This document shows, in pieces, positions 52,734-63,107 of a stretch of 64,000 bases of DNA; the stretch's first letter is position 1; each line of letters starts with the position of its first letter. A program made the position numbers and the translations under genes. Below the pieces are notes generated by a model. That model searched no databases, was not told where the DNA came from, and saw nothing but the letters and a program-made list of their open reading frames with translations. The stretch is from positions 81,001 to 145,000 of the forward strand of contig CAJHZI010000310.1 of assembly GCA_905160935.1 (NCBI GenBank). Direction: 5' to 3'. The stretch comes from Enchytraeus crypticus (Eukaryota; Annelida; Clitellata; Enchytraeida; Enchytraeidae).

Positions 52734-52850
52734 CTTGAGCTAGTGGCGATGTCGGTAAGATATTCGTCCGCGGAGCAGTATTGGGTTAAAATTCTGAGCT
52801 CGCCTGTCGCAGACATCGCTTTCGAATGAGGAAACTGAAGTTAACATTAG
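52730..52850 (+). repeat. S1 SINE
   Basis: GAGCTAGTGGCGATGTCGGT, CGCCTGTCGCAGACATCGCT, GAGGAAACTGAAGTTAACAT. The B-box region is mutated (GGGTTAAAATTC). Confidence 0.85.
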
Positions 52851-52934
52851 ATGTACCAACTTCCTGTCAATGACAAAGTCCATAGTGGGTTAATTACGAA
52901 TTAAGTTATTCGCATAGTAGACTAATTTATTCTC

Positions 52935-53150
52935 AGATATATTTATAATTAATATTATCATTAAAATTAAAATTAATATTAATATTATTATTATTAATAT
53001 TATTATTATTATTGTGCTTATTATTATTATTATTATTAATAAGATTATTATTAGTAGTAGTAGTATTATATTATTATTATTATTATTATTATTATTGTTA
53101 GTATTGTTAGTATTATATTATTGTTATTATTATTATTATTATTTATTATT
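52935..53150. repeat. (ATT)n microsatellite
   Basis: About 215 bp of ATT/AAT with GTA interruptions. Confidence 0.95.
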
Positions 53151-53174
53151 ATATGTTGCATTACAGAAGGAGAC

Positions 53175-53365
53175 TTGGAATTTGGCTTTATAACTTCAGA
53201 GATCAGTGTAGAATTGTAATAAGTACGATGAAGGAAAACATTAAATCGGAATCAGACGATAAGAAACAACATTCACTCTCAATCAGAGAGACTAGAGCAA
53301 CCGTGTGTAGAGATACATTCAATATCCAGCCACTGAGTTCTCAAGTAGGAAAATTAATTAATTAA
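53175..53365 (+). CDS. Possible terminal exon, unassigned
   Basis: An acceptor-like TGTTGCATTACAG (ends 53166) is followed by an open frame RRLGIWLYNFRDQCRIVIST, then MKENIKSESDDKKQHSLSIR and a stop at 53365 after GKLIN. The segment is charged at its end and better balanced in composition than its AT-rich flanks. It could be the cytosolic tail exon of a membrane protein. No family recognised. Confidence 0.3.
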
Positions 53366-53419
53366 AGTAACCACTACTTAATTCTAATCTAGGAATTACT
53401 ATCACAATAAACTTACCCG

Positions 53420-53537
53420 TATTTCTAAAAATATGATGAAGCATGACTTCAAAACAACAAATGCTCTACCTCAGTTAGTACTACCAAATCTTCAACCCTT
53501 TACGAAGATCACAATTCAAAACAATAGACAATATATG

Positions 53538-53610
<73 letters not shown>

Positions 53611-53845
53611 CATAATTAAATCATAAAGGTATATAAACAGACGATAGTGCATTTATATAAAAAGCTAATAAAGCCAATTTAACGTCAGTTTCTTCGCTCG
53701 AAAGCGATGTCAGTGACGATATGATGATAAATAAATGGTTCACATTTAAATTGTGTTCATTTATTGCATTTACTTGTTTGTTGGCATTGCTTGTGAACTG
53801 TACAGGGTTGAATGACCCTTTTTTTGGTGATCTAAATATATTAAG
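53420..53845 (+). repeat. Duplicated segment, copy 1
   Basis: About 425 bp nearly identical to 60677-61075, including a (TA)n tract (53545-53606), a reverse S1 3' domain (53658-53720) and the unique end TGTACAGGGTTGAATGACCC. A 17-bp stretch (AATGGTTCACATTTAAA area) is present here only. Confidence 0.92.
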
Positions 53846-54504
53846 AAAATCAGAACAAACCTCGTGTAGGATTTGATAGTCGAGTTGCACGTGTAGAAAT
53901 ATTACACTTTCTCTTCAAGCTGAAGCTTCTAGTTAATCAAATCTACTTCACTGTTGAATACAAGCTGACTTAATCCTCTGTCATGATCTCGAGTCTTTTA
54001 TAAGCTGTATTTAGGGCGGAAGACCAGAATATGTTAAAATGTCAGGAATAATATTTGTAAATTTTAGAAATTTCTGAATGATATATTGTTTACAGCACTG
54101 ACATGCAAATATACCCATATCCTCAACTTTTATATGAATCAGTACATTACCTTCAATTCATTGAATTTTGTTTATAATTGAATGTTTGATGAATTTCATG
54201 AGGCCCCGCAAGGTTTCAATAATTATTTGTTAAAATGACCTTTTAGTAATGGCGCATAGGAACAATTCCACATACTTTAAAATTAATGTCCGGTATGACT
54301 AACTCAAATTGAAACATACATGTGATTAAAAATGTTAATTAATTGTTACTTGATTATATTGATTCAATTTTATTTTATTATCAATAATATTGGTCAAAAT
54401 ATGCAAAGGTTTACTTCTCAAACTATAAATAAATAATAAGCTGTACAATAGTCTTGAGGAATTTGGTTTTAATTTCAAAACATTGATAATTCGATTCCTA
54501 TTCT
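53846..54504. other. AT-rich spacer
   Basis: About 660 bp of unique AT-rich DNA. No element or exon seen. Confidence 0.5.
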
Positions 54505-54875
54505 TCTTCTATAGTGCACTGCCAACTGGCAGGTCCATGGTACATATTCATACTCAAAGTCTGTTTTCTCGCTCCATAAGAGCACTCCTTAGATCAACAA
54601 GTTAATCCCTTCACAAAGTCTATGCCTTATCCATACCTTATGTAGCCTATAGCTTGGGAAAAATATGGCTTCTGAGGTGGTTTCCCGTTGCCTTCCTCAG
54701 TTAGATGGATTATTTACCCGTTAATCCTGGGGGAAAATATTTCAAGGTGAGGTGGGTCCCCTCTTGCTATCCTCAGCTCCTGCCTTAATCGCCTCTTAAG
54801 TACACGCGGCAGATTGTTTACGGCTGCCCTATTCTGCAGTGGTCCAACCACACCCGGGCACAACTCGATTCCTAT
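54505..54875 (-). repeat. Repeat B, full length
   Basis: Best copy (about 370 bp). Begins (plus strand) TAGTGCACTGCCAACTGGCA, passes CTCGCTCCATAAGAGCACTC, GAGGTGGTTTCCCGTTGCC and GAGGTGGGTCCCCTCTTGCT, ends GTGGTCCAACCACACCCGGG. It has no ORF and no tRNA-like boxes. Confidence 0.92.
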
Positions 54876-55285
54876 TTAGTAGTAGATATTCATTGAGTAG
54901 AAATGACGAGTGCATGCTTAGAATGACGAATGGAAAAACCCCGGTATGAACCCATTGTCAACACCCCTATGGTAACAATAATACGTTGCTCTGCATTGAA
55001 AGCTCTTTGCACTATCCGTACCAAAGAGTCTAACGTCGACTTGATCATAAAGACTCCATGAGATATATCTGCGCACTTGCTATCATTGTTTAGTACTGTT
55101 CGTTCATTCGCTCCACAGCTTTGAAAACAGACACTGCGGTGACACTAACAATTGTCCTGCCGAAGGTTGAGCTTATTTATCATAGAAACATTGTAATTGT
55201 CAGCGTTGCTGATGAAAACAAATGTAATTCGTTATATTTCAAACCAAAATAAAATTTATGTTCCTACAACTATCGAATATAACTA
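54876..55285. other. Spacer without recognised features
   Basis: Unique sequence. No gene seen. Confidence 0.5.
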
Positions 55286-55440
55286 AGATTATCTCTCTCT
55301 CTTTCTCTCGTTCTCTCTCTCTCTCTCTCTCTCTCTTAGTGCGCTGTCTACTGGCAGGTCCATGACGCCTCCACTTCTCTTTATCTTCCGTTTTCCTCTT
55401 CAAGCTCACATACGAGTGGAACCTTAAATCATCTACAACA
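55286..55440 (-). repeat. Family A 3' end with (CT)n tail
   Basis: A CTCTCT run (55286-55335) passes directly into CTTAGTGCGCTGTCTACTGG CAGG..., the family A terminus. The variant extension GACGAGGTGGGCCCCAATGC follows at 55480. Confidence 0.85.
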
Positions 55441-55519
55441 TTCCTTTTGATATAACGCTAAACTGGGGGGATTCTGCTTATGACGAGGTGGGCCCCAATG
55501 CTTTCCTCATCTAATAATA

Positions 55520-55980
55520 ATTATTATACAATACCAAGAATTATAATCGATTCTCAATCCAGCTCAAATCCACATGTTTATATGCTGTAGTAAAATAATT
55601 TAGCCTGTAAGTATTTAACCCTGATTATAACTGATCTTCGATTTAGCTTACTCATTAAATATTTAAGAAATAATAATAATAAATTAAAAGTAAATAATAT
55701 TATAGTAATAAAAATATAATAAAATTAAAATAATTTAATAAATAATAATTAAATAATAGTATTGTAATTAAAAATAATAATTGATTCAACTTATTTATTT
55801 AGCTTTTGATTTTTATTTAGGCTTAGTGACTGGCCCACCGTCTATCTGCCTATTCTATAATTAGTCACAGTTATATTTGCTGCTCAACCAACGATGATGA
55901 GATATTCCACAAAGTTTGACTGACCGCAATTAGATGTTTCACTTTACCCCAATTGGTCCTCTCACACATTGGTCATCAGC
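55520..55980. other. AT-rich spacer with AATAAT-rich parts
   Basis: Degenerate AAT/TAA stretches at 55665-55790. No gene. Confidence 0.55.
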
Positions 55981-55989
55981 TTAGCTGTT

Positions 55990-56335
55990 CATGAATCATC
56001 CACCAGGATTCATCCATCAGGATTCATCCACCAGGATTCGTTCACCAGGATTCATCCATCATGAATCATATGATTCATCCATCATGAATCATCAGCTAGG
56101 ATTCATCATTGATGACATCCATCATTGATGACATCATTGATGACATTCATCCATCATGAATCATCCACCAGGATTCATCCACTAGGATTCATCCACTAGG
56201 ATTCATCCACCATGATTCATCATTCAGGATTCATCCATTATGAATCATCCACCAGGATTCATCCACCATGATTCATCCATTATGATCCATTATGATTCAT
56301 CCACCAGGATTCATCCACCAGGATTTATGCTGCAG
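55990..56335. repeat. GATTCATCCACCAG minisatellite
   Basis: 14-bp unit with CATCATGAATCAT and CATTGATGA variants; about 20 copies, irregular. Confidence 0.93.
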
Positions 56336-56449
56336 GATTTTGACCACGACTTGTCGCTGATTTGAGTCCTCGTCGTTTTCTAAGACTCCAATATATTCTA
56401 GATTAGTAGAGCTGGTTGAGTTTGTTGTGTTGATTGAAGTCAGGGGGTT

Positions 56450-56715
56450 GAAGAATTAATTTGGTTTAATTGAATTAATTGGGTTGATTGAATTAATTGG
56501 GTTGATTGAATTAATTGGGTTGATTGAATTAATTGGGTTGATTGAATTAATTGGGTTGATTTAATTAATTGGGTTGATTTAATTAATTGGGTTGATTTAA
56601 TTAATTGGGTTGATTTAATTAATTGGGTTGATTTAATTAATTGGGTTGATTTAATTAATTGGGTTGATTTAATTAATTGGGTTGATTTAATTAATTGGGT
56701 TGGTTGAATTAATAG
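56450..56715. repeat. 19-bp minisatellite
   Basis: Unit TTGATT(G/T)AATTAATTGGGT, about 13 copies. The first five carry G and the next eight carry T at one position, recording a block expansion. Confidence 0.97.
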
Positions 56716-56832
56716 CGTTGAAGGAGAAATCGTCAGACATAAAGTTGACTTGTTCTTGTTGAGATCTCATCAAGCTGACAGGTCCCAGGTTATGGTTGAA
56801 GGTGGGTGTCTCTGTAAACAAGACAGTGTATT

Positions 56833-56972
56833 AAAGTAAACCAAAGTTAATGTAAACGTCGGTTTCCTCACTCTAAAGAGATGTCAGTGACGGGCGAGCC
56901 CAGGATTTGAGCTCCGCATCTACTGATCCTCTGTCGAATATCTTACCGACATCACCATTGGCTCCAGCAGAT
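56833..56972 (-). repeat. S1 SINE
   Basis: AATGTAAACGTCGGTTTCCT, GAGATGTCAGTGACGGGCGA, GGATTTGAGCTCCGCATC, CACCATTGGCTCCAGC. Confidence 0.87.
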
Positions 56973-57061
56973 GGTAAATTATTACAGAACTCCTTTCAAG
57001 AGGTTTGGTAGATTCACGTAAGCTTTTGACGGGATTTATTAGCACCCAAATTTTATTCATA

Positions 57062-57645
57062 CGGCTTGACTATGACTATGATTATAACTATGACTATGAT
57101 CATGACTACGATTATTACTATTACTATGACTACGACTTGACTATGATTATGATTCTGATTATGACTATGACTATGATTATGACTATGACTATGATTATGA
57201 CTACGATTATTGCTATTACTATGACTACGACTTGACTATGATTATGACTTGACTATGACTCTGATTATGACTATGATTTGACTACGACTATGAGTATGAC
57301 TTGACTATAACTCTGATTATGACTATGACTTGACTACGACTATGAGTATGACTTGACTATAACTCTGATTATGACTATGACTTGACTACGACTATGATTA
57401 TGACTTGACTATGACTCTGATTATGACTTTGACTTGACTATGACTATGATTATGACTATGACTTGACTACGTCTATGATTATGACTTGACTATGACTCTG
57501 ATTATGACTTTGACTTGACTATGACTCTGATTATGACTATGACTTGACTATGACTATGATTATGACTTTGACTTGACTATGACTATGTCTATGACTAGGA
57601 CTATAACTATGATTGCGACTATGACTTGACTATTACTATGACTAT
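57062..57645. repeat. GACTAT / GATTAT hexamer-based satellite
   Basis: About 580 bp of GACTATGATTATGACT with GACTTGACTATGACTCTGAT higher-order units of about 35 bp. Confidence 0.95.
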
Positions 57646-58239
57646 GACATACCGTCTGTTACACTGGAACTCTCCATCATTCTGACGCCAGATTCTGTTT
57701 GACTTTCCTGCACATTGCTGTAAACGGGTCTTGTGGACTTCATCCTATATAGTGGGCAAGTTGTGTTAACATAGAGAATTTATCAATCAATCAATTAATC
57801 AGACAATCAATCAATCACTCATTCCTTCATTTAGTTCATTTAATCAATCAATAAATCAGTTAATCTATCAATATTTTTCTATAGATTGGGCAGTACGTAT
57901 TAACATAGAGTACGAACCAATCAATAAGACTCAAGATAAGAACCAAATAATAAGATTCCTCAATTAATTAAGTTAATCGGATAAAGATATTAAATTAAAA
58001 ATGAAAAAATGCATTGAAGGAGCCCAACTGTGAACACAGTCGCACTTTCAGCTACATACGAGACGTATTTAGGAGAAATGATTAGGAGACATGAATAGGA
58101 GATACAATTAAAGAGTGAAGTTTATTAGAACCAAAGTAAAAAATATAAGAGAAATCATAGCATACAGACACATCATGTAAACATCATATCAATGAACATA
58201 AATGCATCAGACATTTAAATGTCAATCATTCAAATCAAA
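57646..58239. other. AT-rich spacer with AATC repeats
   Basis: AATCAATCAATT runs at 57780-57870. Otherwise unique. Confidence 0.5.
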
Positions 58240-58625
58240 ATCAAACATCTTACTCACTGAATCCTGTAGCCATCAGAGAGGGCAAAAGGGTCTCTATCTA
58301 GCTGACCACCAAAGTCCGAGTAATGATATTAGTGGTTAAAACACTTCAGGTCTACAGACAGGGCACTGTTACAAATAACTGACACAAGAAATAGACTTAA
58401 ATCTCAGACCTGCGCCACATAATAAGCTGACACGTTAGAAAGGAGATCAGGCAGACCCCTAGAGTACTGAAAACTGTTACCATCACCACCTGCCACATCT
58501 GTCCATCTACAACATTTCATTTAACAACTTCAAGTACATAGATACAGTATGTATCTCTGACGTCCCTGACATTGTCGTATGGCGAGGAACCGGACGTTAA
58601 AATCTTATTGATTGATTGATTATTA
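58240..58625 (+). repeat. S2 retroposon with (ATTG)n tail
   Basis: The certain part is the 3' end at 58555-58625 (CTGACGTCCCTGACATTGTC, GAGGAACCGGACGTTAAAAT, ATTGATTGATTG). The preceding 300 bp may be its body but has no second full copy here to prove it. Confidence 0.55.
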
Positions 58626-58869
58626 TAGTTAATAGGTTTCCGTATATTTAATCATTTTAATGATAATAGCGCATTTTATCTTAAAGAGACATAAGATAAA
58701 AGTAGATCGTTGAATGAAATATCAAGAAGTAGAGATATGATGCAGTGGATATATGGTGGTTGAAATAGGAGAAAGAACTCAGTCTGGAGCAATTTATGAA
58801 ATGCGTGTTTCAAAATTAGCTGATCTCAACGTGGCATTCATAAAGTGGAGCCAAATTTAGTTCATTAGG

Positions 58870-59215
58870 TGAAGGCGTTATATCAGCGCTATGTCAACGC
58901 TTCTATTGAACGAAGTTAAGCTATATCGCGCCCGGTTAGTACTTTGTGAGCGAGGATCTTTTAAGATCGAGTGTCGACAGCTTTGAATGAAAAATTTGTG
59001 AGGGTGTTGGAAGATTATTCTTAAATACGCGCTTGCTGCAGATGAAGCGCCAAAAAGGCAAAGATTACTAATATCAATGGAGAGGAATTAGGGAAATAAC
59101 CAAAACTAAAAAATAGCAACCATAAGAATGGAAACATTACTGCACATGCAGTATGTCTTGTGCGTAACTATACGAACAAAAACACCTAAAATCAAAGTGG
59201 CAAAATGCACTGGAT
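58870..59215 (+). repeat. Dispersed repeat C, copy 2
   Basis: Homologous to 37455-37860 along its length (GAACGAAGTTAAGCTA, GACAGCTTTGAA, GATTATTCTTAAATACGCGC, GAAGCGCCAAAAAGGCAA, GTGCGTAACTATACG). Confidence 0.78.
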
Positions 59216-59358
59216 GAAGGTATAATTGTAATGTTAAAGCAATGACTATGATTTCTATGATAGAACTGTAGGTATATTCGATGGAATAGAGAACATTCAT
59301 TATTAGTAGAGACGTAACCACAGAGTTGAATAGCATAGACTCAGAAATTAGTTAAAAC

Positions 59359-59639
59359 TTAACAGATGTGATTTAGTAAAAAATTTCCAGCTGAATAACG
59401 AACACGACATCTAAACGAATCTTTACTCTGTGATGTATCAGAATCTGCTGCTTTTTCTGACGCTGCTGTTGCTGCATATAATGCTATTTTTGCTACCAGT
59501 GATGTTGTTGTTGTCAGTGAGGCGTTCAAGAAAATCATGGCATTCATGGAGCAGTAGCCGGTGTCTCTGGTGCAGATACCGGTGCCCTCACAGTGGCATA
59601 TCTCTCTGCAGTCCTTCCCATAGTAACCCTGACCACAAA
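59359..59639 (-). CDS. EGF-like module exon of WSC-domain gene
   Basis: After an acceptor-like GGTTTGACTAG (ends 59640) the minus strand reads VCGQGYYGKDCREICHCEG then TGICTRDTGYCS, the cysteine pattern of an EGF/laminin-like repeat as found in MEGF- and scavenger-type receptors. The leading two bases fit the one-base overhang left by the WSC exon at 60445. Beyond the module the frame continues MNAMIFLNASLTTTTSLVAK and an Ala/Ser-rich stretch to a stop at 59359. It may therefore be the terminal exon or run past an unseen donor. Probably extracellular. Confidence 0.55.
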
Positions 59640-59864
59640 CTAGTCAAACCAAATAATGAGCTATAAAATATATAATAAAATAAAAATTAATAAAATATAT
59701 AATTATATAAATCAGTTTGTTCTTCGTAGATTAGCTAAGATAAATTGATGATATTGCCATTTTTGATCACTGGACTGGCTTTCTTTTAGGACCTTATTTC
59801 TCCGCAGCACATTTCTTTTGCAGATTGGTCTGGGTGAATTGATCTGTAGTGATGTGTGCTGTTG

Positions 59865-59935
59865 GGGACGTCCATGACGTCAATCTTGGATGAGGAAACG
59901 AACGTTAAACCTTTATTATTATTATTATTATATAA
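59865..59935 (+). repeat. S2 3' end with (ATT)n tail
   Basis: GGGGACGTCCATGACGTCAA, GGATGAGGAAACGAACGTTA, AACCTTTATTATTATT. Confidence 0.8.
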
Positions 59936-60212
59936 ATTTATTAAACTCTGTTTATTGTATTATTATATAAAATCAGATATAATGTTAATTAAGATGTTCA
60001 TACGTACTAACTATATAAATAGCATACGCTTTAAATTAGTCGACCATAATTTGATAAAGTGTGTGGACAGGATCACTACTCACTCGCATGTGGAATACAT
60101 TGCCCATACACAAGTGCTATTGTATAATAGGCTTAATATGAAATCAAGCTTTATTCGAAGGATCTTGCCTAAGAAACCATACTTTTCCCAAGCCATAAGC
60201 CACTTTAAAGTG
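59936..60212. other. Intronic spacer
   Basis: Unique. A short B-like phrase (ACTTTTCCCAAGCCATAAGC) occurs at 60182. Confidence 0.45.
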
Positions 60213-60352
60213 TGGCTCGAGCCAGTGGCGAAGTCGGTAAGCTACTCGACAGCGGATCAGTATGTGTGAGGTTTAAATCCTGGACTCGCCCGTCACTTAC
60301 ATCGCTGTCGGGTGAGAAAACTGACGTTAACATTGGCTTTACCAGTTTCTTT
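60213..60352 (+). repeat. S1 SINE, consensus A box
   Basis: CGAGCCAGTGGCGAAGTCGG gives a perfect A box TGGCGAAGTCGG. Then TCGACAGCGGATCAGTATGT, AGGTTTAAATCCTGG and GAGAAAACTGACGTTAACAT. Confidence 0.9.
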
Positions 60353-60394
60353 TTACTTTTTCCTCAAGGAACAAGCTACTTTAAAATGTGAACA

Positions 60395-60442
60395 GAGAGA
60401 GAGAGAGAGAGAGTGAGTGAGAGAGAGAGAGAGAGAGAGAGA
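60395..60442. repeat. (GA)n microsatellite
   Basis: Lies at the donor side of the WSC exon; the first intron bases are GTTCTCTCTC. Confidence 0.95.
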
Positions 60443-60444
60443 AC

Positions 60445-60577
60445 CTGACTGAATCCTCATCGTATCGATGCCACCACACATCTGGGAAGGGTTACCAGCA
60501 CACGTTATGTTGCAGGATACTATAGGTTTACGAGCTGATAGACTGATCGAATCACCGCAGTAGCATTCCATCCCAAG
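60445..60577 (-). CDS. WSC domain exon, C-terminal half
   Basis: Minus strand: acceptor TTTCTCTACAG, then LGMECYCGDSISLSARKP, SCNITCAGNPSQMCGGIDTM and RIQS before GT at 60444. This is the second half of a WSC domain (CYCG, C-x3-C, CAGN...Q-x-CGG), a carbohydrate-associated extracellular module. The exon begins in phase 0, matching the end of the exon at 61735, and leaves one base at its end. The donor (CAG/GTTCTC) is weak and lies in a CT tract. Confidence 0.8.
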
Positions 60578-60676
60578 CTGTAGAGAAATGTGCGCGTGGT
60601 AAAGAATTGTAAAGAGAACAATAGCAACTATAACTGATAAAAATAACAATAACTAGATAAAACAATAGCAACTTTC

Positions 60677-60799
60677 TATTTCTAAAAATATGATGAAGCA
60701 TGACTTAAAAACAATAAATGCTCTACGTCAGTTAGAACTACCAAATCTTCAACCCTTTACGAAGATCACAATTCAAAACAATAGACAATATATGTACAC

Positions 60800-60857
<58 letters not shown>

Positions 60858-61075
60858 CATAATTAAATCATAAGGGTATATAAACAGACGATAGTGCATT
60901 TATATAAAAAGCTAATAAAGCCAATTTAACGTCAGTTTCTTCGCTCGAAAGCGATGTCAGTGACGATATGATGATAAATTGTGTTCACTTATTGCATTTA
61001 CTTGTTTGTTGGCATTGCTTGTGAACTGTACAGGGTTGAATGACCCCTTTTGGTGATTTAAATATATAAAAAAAT
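60677..61075 (+). repeat. Duplicated segment, copy 2
   Basis: Pair of 53420-53845. Contains (TA)n at 60800-60853 and the reverse S1 3' domain at 60905-60967. It lies in an intron of the WSC gene. Confidence 0.92.
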
Positions 61076-61214
61076 CACGTCTAAAAGAATTTAACGTCTA
61101 ATTGAAAATCATATTCAACGAATACTAACAGAGTTAGTATAGTGTTCTTAGTTGCGATATTTCTGCGCCAGTTCTATGCACACAAACACAAAAGAGCAGT
61201 CTTTCTGCCACCCA

Positions 61215-61730
61215 GCATTAACTAATATAAAATGATCGATTAATTTATTGATTAACTAATTCGTAAGTCATTTTACATAATACTATACGACACAAAAGTA
61301 TGGTTGATTGAATTTATAATTTATTGTAGGGCCTATATTTGATTGATTGATTGACTGATGAACCTATTGGTTGATTAACTGGCAAAATTAATGAATGAAT
61401 GCTTGATTGATTATTTCATTGATTGAGTGCTTGATTGACCGATAGATTTTTTGATTGATTTATTGATTGATTGATTGTTTGATTGAATTATTGAGAGCTT
61501 TATTGATTGATTTATGGATTGATTGACCGCTTGATTGATTTATTGAATGCTTTATTGATCAATTGATTGACTGATTGATAGCTCAAAACGTGTTGAGTGT
61601 ATTATCCCTGCACCATGCTCTACAAATGTCCATGCTCATGAGTGGAGAGGCTAATTGATTGATCGATTGATTGATCGACTGATTGATCGATTGATTGATC
61701 GATTGATTGACTGATTGATAGATCGTTGAC
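61215..61730. repeat. (ATTG)n-rich region
   Basis: Degenerate GATT/ATTG repeats with two uniform runs (61455-61480 and 61650-61720). CCATGCTC...TCATGAGTGGAGAGGCT at about 61611 duplicates 61792-61812, which belongs to the WSC exon, so a piece of that exon is copied beside it. Confidence 0.88.
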
Positions 61731-61734
61731 TCAC

Positions 61735-61871
61735 CCTAGTCCCCATGAAGGTGTTGAGGGTATCAGCTCTGCACCACTCTCTACACAGATCCATGCTCAT
61801 GAGTGGAGAGGCTTCTCTTATCCTAACCATTGATCTGAGAGTGTATCCATCACTATAGCATCCAAAGTCGG
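61735..61871 (-). CDS. WSC domain exon, N-terminal half
   Basis: Minus strand: acceptor CATGTTAAAG, then DFGCYSDGYTLRSMVRI, REASPLMSMDLCREWCRADT and LNTFMGTR, with a strong donor GTGAGT at 61734. It carries the opening GCYSD and the C-x3-C pair of a WSC domain. Joining in phase 0 to 60445-60577 gives one complete domain of about 90 residues. Two bases lead the exon, so an upstream exon ending in phase 1 is required. Confidence 0.82.
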
Positions 61872-61904
61872 CTTTAACATGTGAAAACAAACGAGTAAAA
61901 AGTA

Positions 61905-62138
61905 AAAGTAAATACGCATCATTACGAAATGATCAACTATGTTGATATCTATCACTAATAATATCGCGTGTTTAAACCGTTAGGCAATTTAGACCATTTT
62001 CCTTATAACCAGTCCAGTTAATGCCCGAGATTTTACTCTCAGATCAGCGCGGCTGGGATTCGAACCCACGAGAGTTCAATTCACTTCAGGATCTGTCATT
62101 TAAAACTTCATGATGTTAATCCTACGCTATTACGACAT
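61905..62138 (-). repeat. S3 SINE
   Basis: ATGATCAACTATGTTGATAT, GCCCGAGATTTTACTCTCAG, GGGATTCGAACCCACG (B box) and TTTAAAACTTCATGATGTTA. Nearly complete. Confidence 0.9.
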
Positions 62139-62570
62139 TCATCATTTTCGAGCTAAAAACCGGATTCACTGAAAGAACTGTCTACGCGCCCTGTATTATC
62201 TCTCACAATTTCTGCTTCGGCTGAAATTGTTATTACGTATCTTCAAATTCGTCCTAAAGAATTTTCTAAAGAAAATATAACATATACATGCATAATAATA
62301 TTGGTCAGGAAGCTCAATAACTTCATATATTACCCGCAAAAATCATTTGAAAGAAGCTTAGGGAAAGGTAGGGTTGCAAAATGTTCTTTAGAAAATAAAT
62401 AAATTAAATTAAATTTTAATTTACTTTAAATATTAGTAATTTAAATGAATGAAATTAATGGAGAGATTAGTGACTCTTACCTTCTCAACATTGCTGACAG
62501 TCACCAGTGCCTTGAGACATGTAGAACAGAGATAATAAACTGATCAACTGGCTGGATAATATATCAATCG
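62139..62570. other. Spacer / intron
   Basis: AT-rich unique DNA. No gene seen. Confidence 0.5.
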
Positions 62571-62571
62571 C

Positions 62572-62705
62572 CACTAGCAGACAGTGGTGATGTCGGTAAG
62601 ATACTCGACTGCGGATCAGTATGCGCGGGATTCAAACCCTGGGCTCACCCGTAACTGACATCGCTTTCGAGTGAGGAAACTGACGTTAGCATAGGCTTTA
62701 GCCTC
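62572..62705 (+). repeat. S1 SINE
   Basis: GCAGACAGTGGTGATGTCGG, TCGACTGCGGATCAGTATGC, GGGATTCAAACCC, GAGGAAACTGACGTTAGCAT. Confidence 0.88.
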
Positions 62706-62787
62706 TCTCTTAACTAATATACATGTAAATTATGAATGGTTGACGAATACAGTTAGCGAATTGATTGATTTATGTTTTTATAAATGC

Positions 62788-62905
62788 TTACCGACATTGG
62801 CTCCAGTAAGGTATTGGACCGCGGATCAGTGGGTGCAAGGTTCAAATCCTAGGCTGATATCACTTTCTAGTGAGGAAACTGACGCTACTATTGGCTTTTT
62901 TAAGC
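62788..62905 (+). repeat. S1 SINE, A-box end altered
   Basis: CTTACCGACATTGGCTCCAG opens it unusually, then TTGGACCGCGGATCAGTGGG, AAGGTTCAAATCC and GAGGAAACTGACGCTACTAT. Its reverse complement supplies the last codons of the frame that follows. Confidence 0.83.
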
Positions 62906-62921
62906 TTTTTAAATGAATTAC

Positions 62922-63107
62922 CTATATTAATTCTTACGACTACGACTGCGCCGAATGAGACAAAAGGGTTGAGAACAGTTAGTGTGAGGTATATCATCAT
63001 CATCATCATGGTGCCAATAGTCAAGGACTGAAGATACTGCTGTCTTTCTTGCTTATCTGGATCATATTCTGTGTACAATATTTGTACTGTACATCTGAAA
63101 TATCCGC
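62922..63107 (-). CDS. Possible exon with a membrane segment
   Basis: Acceptor TATTTAACACAG at 63108 and donor GTAATT at 62921 frame 186 nt. It reads GYFRCTVQILYTEYDPDKQE and then SLTIG, a Met run from a GAT repeat, and a hydrophobic segment IYLTLTVLNPFVSFGAVVVV. The YDP...Q loop followed by a membrane helix with N/W-P-x-V-x-F-x2-G loosely recalls the second helix of BK-channel beta subunits; this is weak. The phases (1 in, 1 out) would also fit the WSC exon at 61871. If the donor is not used, the frame ends in codons from an antisense S1 SINE (KKANSSVSFLTRK-stop). Confidence 0.35.
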
